Assembly (NCBI GenBank): GCA_041918615.1
Contig: JAYRVH010000010.1
Span: 62,001 to 126,000 of the forward strand
DNA: 64,000 nucleotides
Source of the DNA: JAEUJM01 sp041918615
GTDB taxonomy: Bacteria > Actinomycetota > Acidimicrobiia > Acidimicrobiales > DATDAH01
Reading direction: 5' to 3'
The notes beneath the pieces were generated by a model, which searched no databases, had not been told where the DNA came from, and worked only from the letters and a program-made list of their open reading frames with translations. Both the position numbers and the translations under genes were made by a program. Shown piece by piece: positions 25,033 to 33,423 of this stretch; positions within the stretch are counted from its first letter, which is position 1; each line of letters starts with the position of its first letter.

Positions 25033-25935
25033 TCACGAGAGACCCGCGCGGCGGAGGGCGTCATGGTCGCTCGGCCAGTTCGGCGCCATCAGGTGCCACT
25101 GCTCGGGCTCGGCCCTGATCAGCACTTCGAGCTCGTCGGCGATCTGCTGGGTGATGCGGGTGACGTCCTCGCGCAACGACCCCCGCCGCTCGGCGGGCAC
25201 GGGTGCCCGGATCACGCACAGATGGTCGCGGCCCCGGTTGTACACGGCACAGGGGAGGATCGGCGCGCCGGTGCGCAACGCAAGGGTGGCAGGACCGCCG
25301 GGGAGGGTGGTCCGCTCGCCGAAGAACTCCACCTCGATCCCCCCGCCCTGGATGTCGCGATCCGACAGCAGGCAGATCACGTGGCGCTCCCTGATTCCCT
25401 TGATCACCTCGGCACCCGCCCGGGGGCCGAGCGGCACCACGTGCATGCCGAGCGAACGACGGAACTCGACGAACCACTCGAACAGCTCCGGGGGCTCGAT
25501 CGGTTCGACGACGGCGGTGACCGGGATGTCGGCGACCATGGTCAACCAGAACGCCGCCCACTCCCAGCCGCCCAGGTGGGGGATGGCCATGATCGGCCCG
25601 TGACCGTCCGCCCTCGCCCGCTCGATGTGCTCGAAGCCCTCGTAGGAGAGTCCGGCGTCGACCTCGTCCCGCGACAGGCCCGGCAGCCGGAACGACTCGG
25701 CCCAGTAGCGGGCGTAGGACTCGAACGTGCGCTGCACGGCGCGTCGGAGGGCGAGCCCCGAGAGGTCCCGACCGGTTGCCCGACGCAGGTTGCGCTCCAC
25801 CATGAGTCGCCGCTCGGGCATCGCCTGCACCGCGCCTCCGCTGAGCGCGCGCGACGCCCCCGCAGCGACCGGCGGCGGCAACGCCCTGGCGACCGCGGCG
25901 CCGAGCTTGTAGGCGGTGAGTGCCCGGCTCGGCAC
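25033..25935 (-). CDS. patA: PatA-like phosphatidylinositol mannoside acyltransferase
   Basis: This 300-residue member of the LpxL/HtrB acyltransferase family has the HX4E catalytic motif at His120-Glu125 (HLGGWE) and the conserved CLLSDRDIQGGGIEVEFFGE region where substrate binds. The family acylates lipid A in Gram-negatives. In actinobacteria the copy between pgsA and pimA acylates the mannose of PIM1 or PIM2, and that position is kept here. The start is GTG at 25935, seven bases past the pgsA stop. Confidence 0.87.
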   Translation of the reverse strand: MPSRALTAYKLGAAVARALPPPVAAGASRALSGGAVQAMPERRLMVERNLRRATGRDLSGLALRRAVQRTFESYARYWAESFRLPGLSRDEVDAGLSYEGFEHIERARADGHGPIMAIPHLGGWEWAAFWLTMVADIPVTAVVEPIEPPELFEWFVEFRRSLGMHVVPLGPRAGAEVIKGIRERHVICLLSDRDIQGGGIEVEFFGERTTLPGGPATLALRTGAPILPCAVYNRGRDHLCVIRAPVPAERRGSLREDVTRITQQIADELEVLIRAEPEQWHLMAPNWPSDHDALRRAGLS

Positions 25936-25942
25936 GGTCTGG

Positions 25943-26653
25943 CTAGCTCGGCGACTGACGGCGACCCTGCGTGCGATCGCGGGCCCGGGCCCGCCAGGTC
26001 TGCGCGATCGGCCGGGCCGTCCGGCGGTTGCGGCGTCGGGTGCGGGTGAACACGGCCTGGGGCTCGGGGCGGTCAGTGCTCGCCTGCCGCCACACCTTCA
26101 CGAATCGCTGACCGGCGGTGAAAAGGGTCAGCACCAACATCACCCACAGCACCGGGATGAGCAGCGAGTCGAAGAGCAGGCCGAAGGCCAACAGGATCGT
26201 GCGCTCGGCGCGCTCCATCAGGCCACCACGAGCGTCGAGCCCCAACGAGTCGGCCTTGGCCCGCTGGTACGACACCAGGAAAGACGCAGCCAGGACGGCC
26301 ATGGGGAGCACCGAGATCCGGCCTGGTTCGGTGCTCGCGAGGTACCACGCCACCCCACCCAGCAGCAGCGCGTCGCTGACCCGATCCATCACCGAGTCGA
26401 AGTAGGCGCCTCGCGGGCCGGCGGTGCCCGAGGCCTTCGCCACCGCGCCGTCGAGCGCGTCGGGCAGCGCGGTGAGGACGAGGAGCAGGAAGCCGCCGCG
26501 CAGCGCGCCGTTCCCGATGGCGACGGCGGCCGCGCCGGCCATGACCACGCCGGTCGCCGTCAGGTAGTCGGCGGTGATCCCCACCTTCCGCAGGTTGTTT
26601 CCCACGGGCTTCAGTCCGCGCTCGATGTTCGTGCGGAACCTGCCGTCGAACAT
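25943..26653 (-). CDS. pgsA: CDP-alcohol phosphatidyltransferase, PgsA1-like phosphatidylinositol (phosphate) synthase
   Basis: Enzymes of this family join CDP-diacylglycerol to an alcohol; the copy upstream of patA-pimA makes phosphatidylinositol phosphate. The 236-residue protein shows the catalytic signature with Asp65, Asp68, Asp86 and Asp90 (DALDGA and YFDSVMDR) and five to six helices. A basic tail (TRTRRRNRRTARP) follows. The ATG at 26653 is preceded by GGAG four bases upstream, and I prefer it to the GTG at 26692. The usual upstream neighbours (HIT gene and thrS) are displaced by the EF-G-like gene on the other strand. Confidence 0.9.
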   Translation of the reverse strand: MFDGRFRTNIERGLKPVGNNLRKVGITADYLTATGVVMAGAAAVAIGNGALRGGFLLLVLTALPDALDGAVAKASGTAGPRGAYFDSVMDRVSDALLLGGVAWYLASTEPGRISVLPMAVLAASFLVSYQRAKADSLGLDARGGLMERAERTILLAFGLLFDSLLIPVLWVMLVLTLFTAGQRFVKVWRQASTDRPEPQAVFTRTRRRNRRTARPIAQTWRARARDRTQGRRQSPS

Positions 26654-26840
26654 GGTTCTCCAGAGGGGAAGGGGATGAACGCGGGTGGACACCGAAATCG
26701 GCCGAACACAAACCGGTCGGTGGCGCCCTCCGTCAGGTTACCGGCCCGGGCCCGCGTGGAGCACCCACCCTCGGGCGGAAGGCGCCCACCGTGCCTACCC
26801 TGTCGGGTCGGAGCGACGTCGATGCATGGAGGTGCGCGAG

Positions 26841-28901
26841 GTGGGTGCAGTATCACCGGACCGGATCCGCAATGTGGCCCTCGTCGGCCACGGGGGCGCC
26901 GGCAAGACGACCCTGGCCGAGGCGCTCCTGTTCGAGGCCGGGGCCATAACCCGGCGAGGCCGGGTGGAAGACGCCAACACGGTGTGCGACTTCGACCCCG
27001 AGGAGCAACAGCGCCATCTCTCGCTGTCACTGGCCCTCGCCCCGTTCGAGTGGAAGTCCCACAAGGTCAACCTGATCGACACCCCTGGCTACGCGGACTT
27101 CATCGGCGACGTGGCTGCAGCCCTGCGCGTGGCGGACCTGGCCGTGTTCGTGGTGAGCGCGGTCGATGGGGTCGAGGTGCAGTCCGAGGCGATCTGGAGG
27201 CTCGCGGCCGACCTGGGGATCCCTCGCATGATCTTCATCAACAAGCTCGACCGCGAGCGAGCCTCGTTCCCCCGGACCCTCGACCAGCTCCGCGACCGGT
27301 TCGGTGCCGGGGTGGCCCCCCTCGAGCTCCCGATCGGCGAGGAGGGGGACTTCCGCGGGATCGCCGACCTCCTCACCGACACCGCGTGGACCTACGCCGA
27401 CGGCACGGTGAGCCGGGGCGAGATCCCCGACGAGATGGAGGCCCAGGAGCACGAGGTGCACGACAACCTGGTCGAGGGCATCGTCGTTGCCGACGACGCC
27501 CTGCTCGAGCGCTATCTGGAGGGCCTGGTCCCGTCGGTCGATGAGCTCGAGCACACCCTGGCTCACGGGGTGGCCGCGGCCCAGGTCTTTCCCGTGGTCT
27601 GCGGCTCGGCGGGCGCCGACGTCGCCATCGACCGCCTCGCCGACCTCATCTGCGAGATCGGGCCCTCACCCCGAGACCGTCCACCGGTCGAGGTGGTGGC
27701 CGGGGACGGCACCGCAGAGGTGGCACCCGACCCTGACGGCGAACCACTGGCGTTCGTGTTCAAGACCATCGCCGACGCCTACGTGGGCCGCATCTCGCTC
27801 ATCAAGGTGCTGTCCGGCACGGTGCGACAGGACGACCACCTCTACAACACCCGGTCACACCGGGACGAGCGGCTCCACACGCTCCTGTCCGTCCGCGGTC
27901 GCGGCCAGGAGCCGGTGCGCGAAGTGGTGGCGGGCGACCTCGCCGCCGTGGCCAAGCTGAGCGACACCCGCACGGGTGACACCCTCGCGCCCAAGGGCAC
28001 CCCGGTCGTGGTCGCACCGACCGCCCAGCCCGCCCCGACCCTCTCGACGGCCATCGTGGCCAGGAACCCGGCCGACGAGGAGAAGGTCGCGACCGCGCTC
28101 CACCGAATCGTCGAGGAAGACCCGGCCCTCGTCGTCGACCGCGACGACGAGACCCATCAGACCCTGCTCCGCGGGGCCGGCGAGACCCACCTCGCGGTCA
28201 CCATCGACCGCCTCCGCCGGAAGTTCGGCGCCGAGGTCGTGCCCGAGCCCGTGCGCATCGCCTACCGCGAGACGATCACGGGCCACGCCGAGGCCGAGGG
28301 GAAGCACAAGAAGCAGTCGGGCGGGCGCGGCCAGTACGGCGTGGCATCGGTCCGGCTCGAGCCGCTCGAGCGGGGCGGCGGCTTCGACTTCGTGAACGCC
28401 ATCGTGGGTGGCGCGATCCCCCGCAACCTCATCCCCTCTGTCGACAAGGGCATCCAGGAGGCCATGGCGCACGGTGGCATCCACGGCTACCCGGTGGTCG
28501 ACGTCCGGGCGACCTGCTTCGACGGCAAGTTCCACAACGTCGACTCCGACGAGATGAGCTTCAAGATGGCGGGCCGCCTCGCCTTCCGCGAGGCGCTGGC
28601 CGCGGCCGGCCCGGTGATCCTCGAGCCCGTCTCGCTGGTCGAGGTCACGGTTCCCGCCGATCAGCTCGGCGACGTCATGGGCGACCTCAACGCCCGACGG
28701 GGCCGAGTCCAGGGAAGCGACGCGACGAGTGACGGCGAGCAGGTGGTGACGGCCCTCGTGCCCACCTCGGAGATCCTGCGCTACGCCATCGAGCTGCGAT
28801 CCATGACGGGCGGGCGCGGCCGCTTCTCGGCTCGGCACGACCACTACGACGTGCTCCCCGATCACCTCGTGGCCTCGCTGGCCACCGACACCGTCGGCTA
28901 G
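26841..28901 (+). CDS. fusA2: Elongation factor G-like GTPase (EF-G2 type)
   Basis: The protein has all five EF-G domains. The G domain has GHGGAGKTT, DTPGYADF and NKLDRER as G1, G3 and G4. Domain II lies around AFVFKTIADAYVGRISL. Domain III follows, then domain IV with RETITGHAEAEGKHKKQSGGRGQYG, and domain V with TGGRGRF near the end. The tip of domain IV and the shortened G-domain insert match the EF-G-like group called EF-G2/FusA2 in mycobacteria rather than the ribosomal-operon EF-G. Its exact role is not settled. GTG at 26841 has GGAGG eight bases upstream; an in-frame ATG at 26826 is the alternative. It is divergent from pgsA over about 190 bases. Confidence 0.9.
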   Translation: MGAVSPDRIRNVALVGHGGAGKTTLAEALLFEAGAITRRGRVEDANTVCDFDPEEQQRHLSLSLALAPFEWKSHKVNLIDTPGYADFIGDVAAALRVADLAVFVVSAVDGVEVQSEAIWRLAADLGIPRMIFINKLDRERASFPRTLDQLRDRFGAGVAPLELPIGEEGDFRGIADLLTDTAWTYADGTVSRGEIPDEMEAQEHEVHDNLVEGIVVADDALLERYLEGLVPSVDELEHTLAHGVAAAQVFPVVCGSAGADVAIDRLADLICEIGPSPRDRPPVEVVAGDGTAEVAPDPDGEPLAFVFKTIADAYVGRISLIKVLSGTVRQDDHLYNTRSHRDERLHTLLSVRGRGQEPVREVVAGDLAAVAKLSDTRTGDTLAPKGTPVVVAPTAQPAPTLSTAIVARNPADEEKVATALHRIVEEDPALVVDRDDETHQTLLRGAGETHLAVTIDRLRRKFGAEVVPEPVRIAYRETITGHAEAEGKHKKQSGGRGQYGVASVRLEPLERGGGFDFVNAIVGGAIPRNLIPSVDKGIQEAMAHGGIHGYPVVDVRATCFDGKFHNVDSDEMSFKMAGRLAFREALAAAGPVILEPVSLVEVTVPADQLGDVMGDLNARRGRVQGSDATSDGEQVVTALVPTSEILRYAIELRSMTGGRGRFSARHDHYDVLPDHLVASLATDTVG

Positions 28902-28911
28902 GCCCGGGACC

Positions 28912-29415
28912 ATGGACGCCGCCGACCTCGCCCGGATGACCCCTCAGGACGGCATCGTCACCCTTCGTTCGCTCCCCCGGCGGTTCCGCGCCGCCCTCCG
29001 CCCGGTCGCCGACGACGAGCTCGACGAGCTCGTCGAGCGCATCGGTGCGGCCGGCCGCTCACCGATGGACCACCTCGTCGACGCCGGACGAAGCCTCACC
29101 CTGCTCCAGCACGCGTTCGAGCAGGTGCAGCACCACGACCGGCCCGTGCTGCCACCCGCCGCCGTCGACCCCTCCGCACGCGACTGGCCGGCGGTGCACG
29201 GCAGTCTCGACGACGAGCTCACCCAGCTGGCCGACACGGCGACCGCCTTCGCTGCCGTGGCCGAGCGCGTCCCCGCCGCCGACTGGGGGCGCACCGGCAC
29301 CGTGGCCGGCTCCGATGCGGAGATGGATGCCCTCGACCTGCTCCGAGAGGCCGTCCGCACAGCCATCACCGACCTCCGCGCCGCCACCGCGGTGCTCGAC
29401 GAGGTCCGCCGCTGA
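28912..29415 (+). CDS. Hypothetical protein, helical, possibly DinB/maleylpyruvate-isomerase-like
   Basis: I do not firmly recognise this 167-residue protein. It is rich in Asp, Ala and Arg and looks like a four-helix bundle: PRRFRAALRPVADDELDELV near the N-terminus, SLTLLQHAFEQVQHH in the second helix, and LREAVRTAITDLRAATAVLDEV at the end. Layout and length recall DinB-like proteins, but the metal-binding His triad cannot be confirmed. It starts 10 bases after the EF-G-like gene and probably shares its transcript. Its stop is 16 bases from the convergent gene. Confidence 0.75.
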   Translation: MDAADLARMTPQDGIVTLRSLPRRFRAALRPVADDELDELVERIGAAGRSPMDHLVDAGRSLTLLQHAFEQVQHHDRPVLPPAAVDPSARDWPAVHGSLDDELTQLADTATAFAAVAERVPAADWGRTGTVAGSDAEMDALDLLREAVRTAITDLRAATAVLDEVRR

Positions 29416-29431
29416 CCCATCGGGCCATGGA

Positions 29432-29959
29432 CTACAGGTTGGTCCAGTCCTCAGGGTTGTCCTCCACGAACTGGTCGAGGACCTCGCCGTCCACACCGTC
29501 GATGAGCACGAGCCCTCGCTTGGTGGGCGGGTCGTCAGCCGAATAGAGCAGGACCCGCCACGTGGGCCGGCTGCGCAGCCCGCGCCAGCCCATCTGGGCC
29601 GAGGCGTGGCCCACCGGGAACCCGACGGCGCTGGTGGCACCCACCAGGGCGTCCTTCTCGTCGAGCTCGAGGGTGATGCCGGCGAGCAGGTGGTACGCCC
29701 CCACCAGCACGAGGGCGATGCCGGCGGCGAGGATGCCGCCGTTCACCAGGACCGGGTCGCCGTCCTTGGTCGCCGCCCACAGGGCGATGCACCCGACCCC
29801 GAACGCGAGGTAGATCGCCCCGGGGATGCGGCGGCGGTTGTTGTTCGGGAACGTGTACGGACCGACGAAGGCCGAGACGTCGAGATCCGCGGGGAGCTCG
29901 TCGCCCTCCCGGTGCCTGGTGAGGTCGTTGCCGTCGTCATCGACGTGTTCGTCGGGCAT
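29432..29959 (-). CDS. Hypothetical membrane protein with two helices
   Basis: The 175 residues begin with a charged stretch (MPDEHVDDDGNDLTRHREGD), followed by two helices (IPGAIYLAFGVGCIALWAA and VNGGILAAGIALVLVGAYHLL). A soluble C-terminal domain contains MGWRGLRSRPTWRVLLYSADDPPTKRG and ends EDNPEDWTNL. No family is recognised. It follows the HIT gene by 26 bases in the minus-strand thrS-HIT run, so it is probably the last gene of that transcript. The ATG at 29959 is the first start giving a soluble N-terminus before the helices. Confidence 0.8.
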   Translation of the reverse strand: MPDEHVDDDGNDLTRHREGDELPADLDVSAFVGPYTFPNNNRRRIPGAIYLAFGVGCIALWAATKDGDPVLVNGGILAAGIALVLVGAYHLLAGITLELDEKDALVGATSAVGFPVGHASAQMGWRGLRSRPTWRVLLYSADDPPTKRGLVLIDGVDGEVLDQFVEDNPEDWTNL

Positions 29960-29985
29960 CGCACCCGACGGTACCGGCGGGGGCC

Positions 29986-30510
29986 TCATGTGGGCCAAGC
30001 GGCCCGCAAGCGCTGCCAGGTGACGCTCAGCGCCTCGGGCAGCACCCTGGCCTCGGCGATCGTGGTCACGAAGTTCGTGTCGCCGAACCAGCGCGGCAGG
30101 CAGTGCACGTGCAGGTGGTCGGGCACCCCCGCACCGGCGGCGTGCCCGAGGTTCAGCCCGACGTTGACCCCTTGCGGCTGATAGGCGGCCTTCACGGCCC
30201 GCACACCCGCGGTGACCGCAGCCCACAGCTCGGCCGACTCGTCGGCGGTGAGGTCCTCGAGGTCGGCCACCGCCCGCTTCGGCAGCAGCATCAGGTGCCC
30301 GCAGTTGTAGGGGTACGCGTTCAAGATGGCAAAGGTGTGCTCGCCGCGCCAGAGGATGTAGGTGACCTCGTCGGGCTCCCCGCTGCACAGGATCTGCTCG
30401 AACAGGGACCCGTGCTCGCCGGACGACCCGTCGACCCCGGCGAGTGCGCCGTTGAGGTAGTCGCTGCGCCACCCCGCCCAGTATCGGTCGAGGGCCGGCC
30501 GGTCAGGCAC
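29986..30510 (-). CDS. HIT-family nucleotide hydrolase/phosphorylase
   Basis: HIT proteins act on nucleoside di- and polyphosphates such as Ap4A. The 174-residue protein has the histidine triad HLHVH within GVPDHLHVHCLPRW and the family blocks ILNAYPYNCGHLMLLPKR and GVNVGLNLGHAAGAG. The mycobacterial counterpart downstream of thrS is a diadenosine polyphosphate phosphorylase, so that is the likely activity. The start is GTG at 30510, eight bases inside the thrS 3' end. Confidence 0.9.
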   Translation of the reverse strand: MPDRPALDRYWAGWRSDYLNGALAGVDGSSGEHGSLFEQILCSGEPDEVTYILWRGEHTFAILNAYPYNCGHLMLLPKRAVADLEDLTADESAELWAAVTAGVRAVKAAYQPQGVNVGLNLGHAAGAGVPDHLHVHCLPRWFGDTNFVTTIAEARVLPEALSVTWQRLRAAWPT

Positions 30511-32458
30511 GGGCGAGCACGTCGGCAGCCAGGCGCTCGACGAACTCGTCGACCACGATGCCCCGCTCGACCTCGCCACCACGGGGGTTGACGCCCAGGG
30601 TGCCGTGCTCGACGTCGTCGTCGCCGACCACCAGCACGTAGGGCAGCTTCTCCATCTTGGCCTTGCGGATGCGCGCGCCGAGCTTCTCGTCGGCGCTCAC
30701 GAGGTCGGCCCGGAAGCCCTCCGCCACGAATCGGTCGACCAGCCGCGCCGCATAGCTCTCGTGGTCGTCACGCACGGGCAGCACACGTACCTGCACGGGA
30801 GCGAGCCACACGGGGAACGCGCCGGCGAAGTGCTCGAGCAACACACCGAAGAACCGCTCGACCGACCCGAACAGGGCGCGGTGCACCATGATCGGGCGGT
30901 GGCGCTGGTTGTCGCCGCCGACGTACTCGAGGTCGAACCGCTGTGGGAGCTGGAAGTCGACCTGGATGGTGGACAGCTGCCACTGGCGACCGATGGCGTC
31001 CTTCACGTCCACGTCGATCTTGGGGCCGTAGAAGGCGCCGCCACCCTCGTCGACCTCGTAGTCGAGCCCCGAACGGGTGATGGCGACCCGGAGCGCGTCG
31101 GTGGCGCGTTCCCAGTCGTCGTCGGAGCCGACCGACTTCTCCGCGGGACGGGTGGACAACTTGGCCTGGAATTCGTCGAAGCCGAAGGCCCGCAAGACCG
31201 AGAGCACGAAGTCGAGCAGGCTCGACACCTCGTCGACCACCTGGTCGGGCGTGGCGAAGATGTGGCTGTCGTCCTGGGTGAACCCCCGGATGCGGAACAG
31301 GCCGTGCAGCGTGCCCGAGCGTTCGTACCGGTACACCGTGCCGAGCTCGAAGAGACGGAGGGGCAGCTCGCGGTACGAGCGCTGCCTGCTCTTGTAGATG
31401 AGCACGTGGAACGGGCAGTTCATGGGCTTCGGGTAGTAGGTGGCGCCCTCGTCCAGCTCCATGGGCGGATACATGCCGTCGGCGTAGAAGTCCAGGTGCC
31501 CACTGGTCTCCCAGAGCACCGACTTGGCCACGTGGGGCGAATAGGCGAACTGATACCCGCCCCGCTCGTGACGCTCGCGGCTGTAGTCCTCCATCAGCTT
31601 GCGGACGATCGCGCCCCGGGGGTGCCAGACGGCCAGGCCCGCCCCGAGCTCCTCGGGGAACGACAGCAGGTCGAGCTCCTGGGCCAGGCGGCGGTGGTCG
31701 CGCTTCTCCGCCTCTTCGAGCATCGTGAGGTGCTCCTCGAGCTTGGCCCTCGACTCCCAGGCGGTGCCGTAGATGCGCTGGAGCATCGGGTTGCGCTCGT
31801 CGCCACGCCAGTAGGCGCCGGCGACCCGCGTGAGCCGGAAGTGCCCGAGGTGGTTCCCCGTGTCGGGCACGTGCGGGCCGCGGCACAGGTCGATGAAGCG
31901 GGGCGGGTTCTCGTAGGTGCGCACCAGCCCGGACTCGGTGGCCGACATGGGGTCGTCGGCCGCTCCCCGGATGATCTCGCACTTGTACTTGTGGTGGGCG
32001 AAGAGCTCCAACGCCTGGGCATCGGGGATCTCGTCGCGCACGAAGGGCTGGCGCTCCGCGATGATCTCGCGCATCCTGGCGTCGAGACGCTCGAGGTCCT
32101 CGGGGGTGAACGTGGCACCGTCGGCCAACTCGAAGTCGTAGTAGAAGCCGTTCTCGATGGGTGGGCCGATGGCGAAGGTGGCGCCCGGGAACAGGTCGAG
32201 GACCGCCTGGGCGAGGACGTGAGCGGTGGAGTGCCGGAGCGTGTACCGGCCACGCTCGCTGTCCGCGGTGACGATCGCCACCGTGTCGCCGTCGGCCAGG
32301 GGCGTGGCGAGGTCGCGCTCCGCGCCGTTGATCTCGGCGATCACCGCGGCCTTGGCCAGACCACGCCCGATGCTCGCGGCCAGGTCGCCCGCGGTGGCCC
32401 CCACGTCGAGTGGACGCGTGGAGCCGTCCGGCAACTGGACACTGATCTGCTCGCTCAT
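30503..32458 (-). CDS. thrS: Threonyl-tRNA synthetase
   Basis: ThrRS charges tRNA-Thr. The 651 residues include an N-terminal TGS domain (VQLPDGSTRPLDVGATAGDLA), the editing domain with HSTAHVLAQAV and GFYYDFEL, the class II catalytic core (motif 1 near GAIVRKLMEDYSRERH, motif 2 in GLFRIRGFTQDDSHIF, motif 3 in HRPIMVHRALFGSVERFFGVL), and the anticodon-binding domain near RLVDRFVAEGFRADL. Length is normal. ATG at 32458 has AGGA four bases upstream. The HIT gene follows with an overlap. Confidence 0.97.
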   Translation of the reverse strand: MSEQISVQLPDGSTRPLDVGATAGDLAASIGRGLAKAAVIAEINGAERDLATPLADGDTVAIVTADSERGRYTLRHSTAHVLAQAVLDLFPGATFAIGPPIENGFYYDFELADGATFTPEDLERLDARMREIIAERQPFVRDEIPDAQALELFAHHKYKCEIIRGAADDPMSATESGLVRTYENPPRFIDLCRGPHVPDTGNHLGHFRLTRVAGAYWRGDERNPMLQRIYGTAWESRAKLEEHLTMLEEAEKRDHRRLAQELDLLSFPEELGAGLAVWHPRGAIVRKLMEDYSRERHERGGYQFAYSPHVAKSVLWETSGHLDFYADGMYPPMELDEGATYYPKPMNCPFHVLIYKSRQRSYRELPLRLFELGTVYRYERSGTLHGLFRIRGFTQDDSHIFATPDQVVDEVSSLLDFVLSVLRAFGFDEFQAKLSTRPAEKSVGSDDDWERATDALRVAITRSGLDYEVDEGGGAFYGPKIDVDVKDAIGRQWQLSTIQVDFQLPQRFDLEYVGGDNQRHRPIMVHRALFGSVERFFGVLLEHFAGAFPVWLAPVQVRVLPVRDDHESYAARLVDRFVAEGFRADLVSADEKLGARIRKAKMEKLPYVLVVGDDDVEHGTLGVNPRGGEVERGIVVDEFVERLAADVLARA

Positions 32459-32530
32459 GCTTCCTGCTCCCGGCAACGACGTCGAGACAACCTACCGGGG
32501 GCCCGGCGTCGGTCGAACCCGATTTCCCAC

Positions 32531-33325
32531 TCAGGCCGGGCGGAGCACCGACGCCGACGAACGACGATCGGCGGGCGGCCGGCCCTCCGGCGTCGAGGAC
32601 CCGTTGGCCGAGATGCCCTCGCTGGTGATGACTCCGGCCGTCCTCGCGGGCATCGTCTCGTCCTTCTTGGTCGCGTACTGGTCGACGTAGTCCTGGCCGG
32701 ACAGGTTGCGGATCTCGTACATGACCTCGTCGATCATCTGACGCAGGGCGAGCCGCTCGCCGCCGGGGGACTGATAACGGGCCGGGTCGACAGGTGCACC
32801 GAAATGCACCCAGACCGGCATGAAGGGCTTCGGGAACGTGGCGTCGGGCGGCTGCACCTCACGGGTGCCCACGAGGCCGACGGGGACGATGGGGGCACCG
32901 GTGCGCATGGCCAGGCGCGCGGGGCCGGTGTGGCCCTTGTGGAGCACGCCGTCACGCGACCGGGTCCCCTCGGGGTAGATCCCGAAGAACTCACCGGCCT
33001 CCAGCACCCGCGCCGCGGCGTTCAGGGCGCGCTCGCTCGAGCTGCCGCCGGACCGGTCGATGGGGATCATGCCCATGGCGGGAAACAGGTACTTGGTCTT
33101 CCAGTCGTCCATGTACTCGGCCTTGCCCACGTAGGTGATCCGGCGGGGCAGCACCAACGGGAGGAAGAACGAATCGAGCACCGACGTGTGGTTGGGGCAG
33201 AAGATGGCCGGACCGGTGGCAGGGACACGGTCGAGGCCGGTGGTGTGGACGCGCCAGTTGAACTTGAACACCGGGGTCATCACGGCACGGGCGACGTGGT
33301 AGAGCCGCCCCGCTTCTCGTGCCAC
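32531..33325 (-). CDS. 1-acyl-sn-glycerol-3-phosphate acyltransferase (PlsC family)
   Basis: The 264-residue protein has the PlsC blocks: NHTSVLD (HX4D motif), FGIYPEGTRSRDG, and a third block around PIVPVGLVGTREV. A membrane-facing N-terminal helix (ARAVMTPVFKFNWRV) precedes them. It likely acylates lysophosphatidic acid on the way to phosphatidic acid. About 50 residues of low complexity follow the catalytic domain (ANGSSTPEGRPPADRR). GTG at 33325 is preceded by GGAGGGG three bases upstream, which sets the start over earlier GTG codons. It lies between mshC and thrS on the same strand. Confidence 0.88.
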   Translation of the reverse strand: MAREAGRLYHVARAVMTPVFKFNWRVHTTGLDRVPATGPAIFCPNHTSVLDSFFLPLVLPRRITYVGKAEYMDDWKTKYLFPAMGMIPIDRSGGSSSERALNAAARVLEAGEFFGIYPEGTRSRDGVLHKGHTGPARLAMRTGAPIVPVGLVGTREVQPPDATFPKPFMPVWVHFGAPVDPARYQSPGGERLALRQMIDEVMYEIRNLSGQDYVDQYATKKDETMPARTAGVITSEGISANGSSTPEGRPPADRRSSASVLRPA

Positions 33326-33423
33326 GTGCCCCTCCCCTCGTGCCGTCACCCTGACGCCGGTCACGTTACCGCGGGGCGGTTCGGCCAGGTCCCACCCTTC
33401 GTCCCTGCCCCACCACCGCCGCC

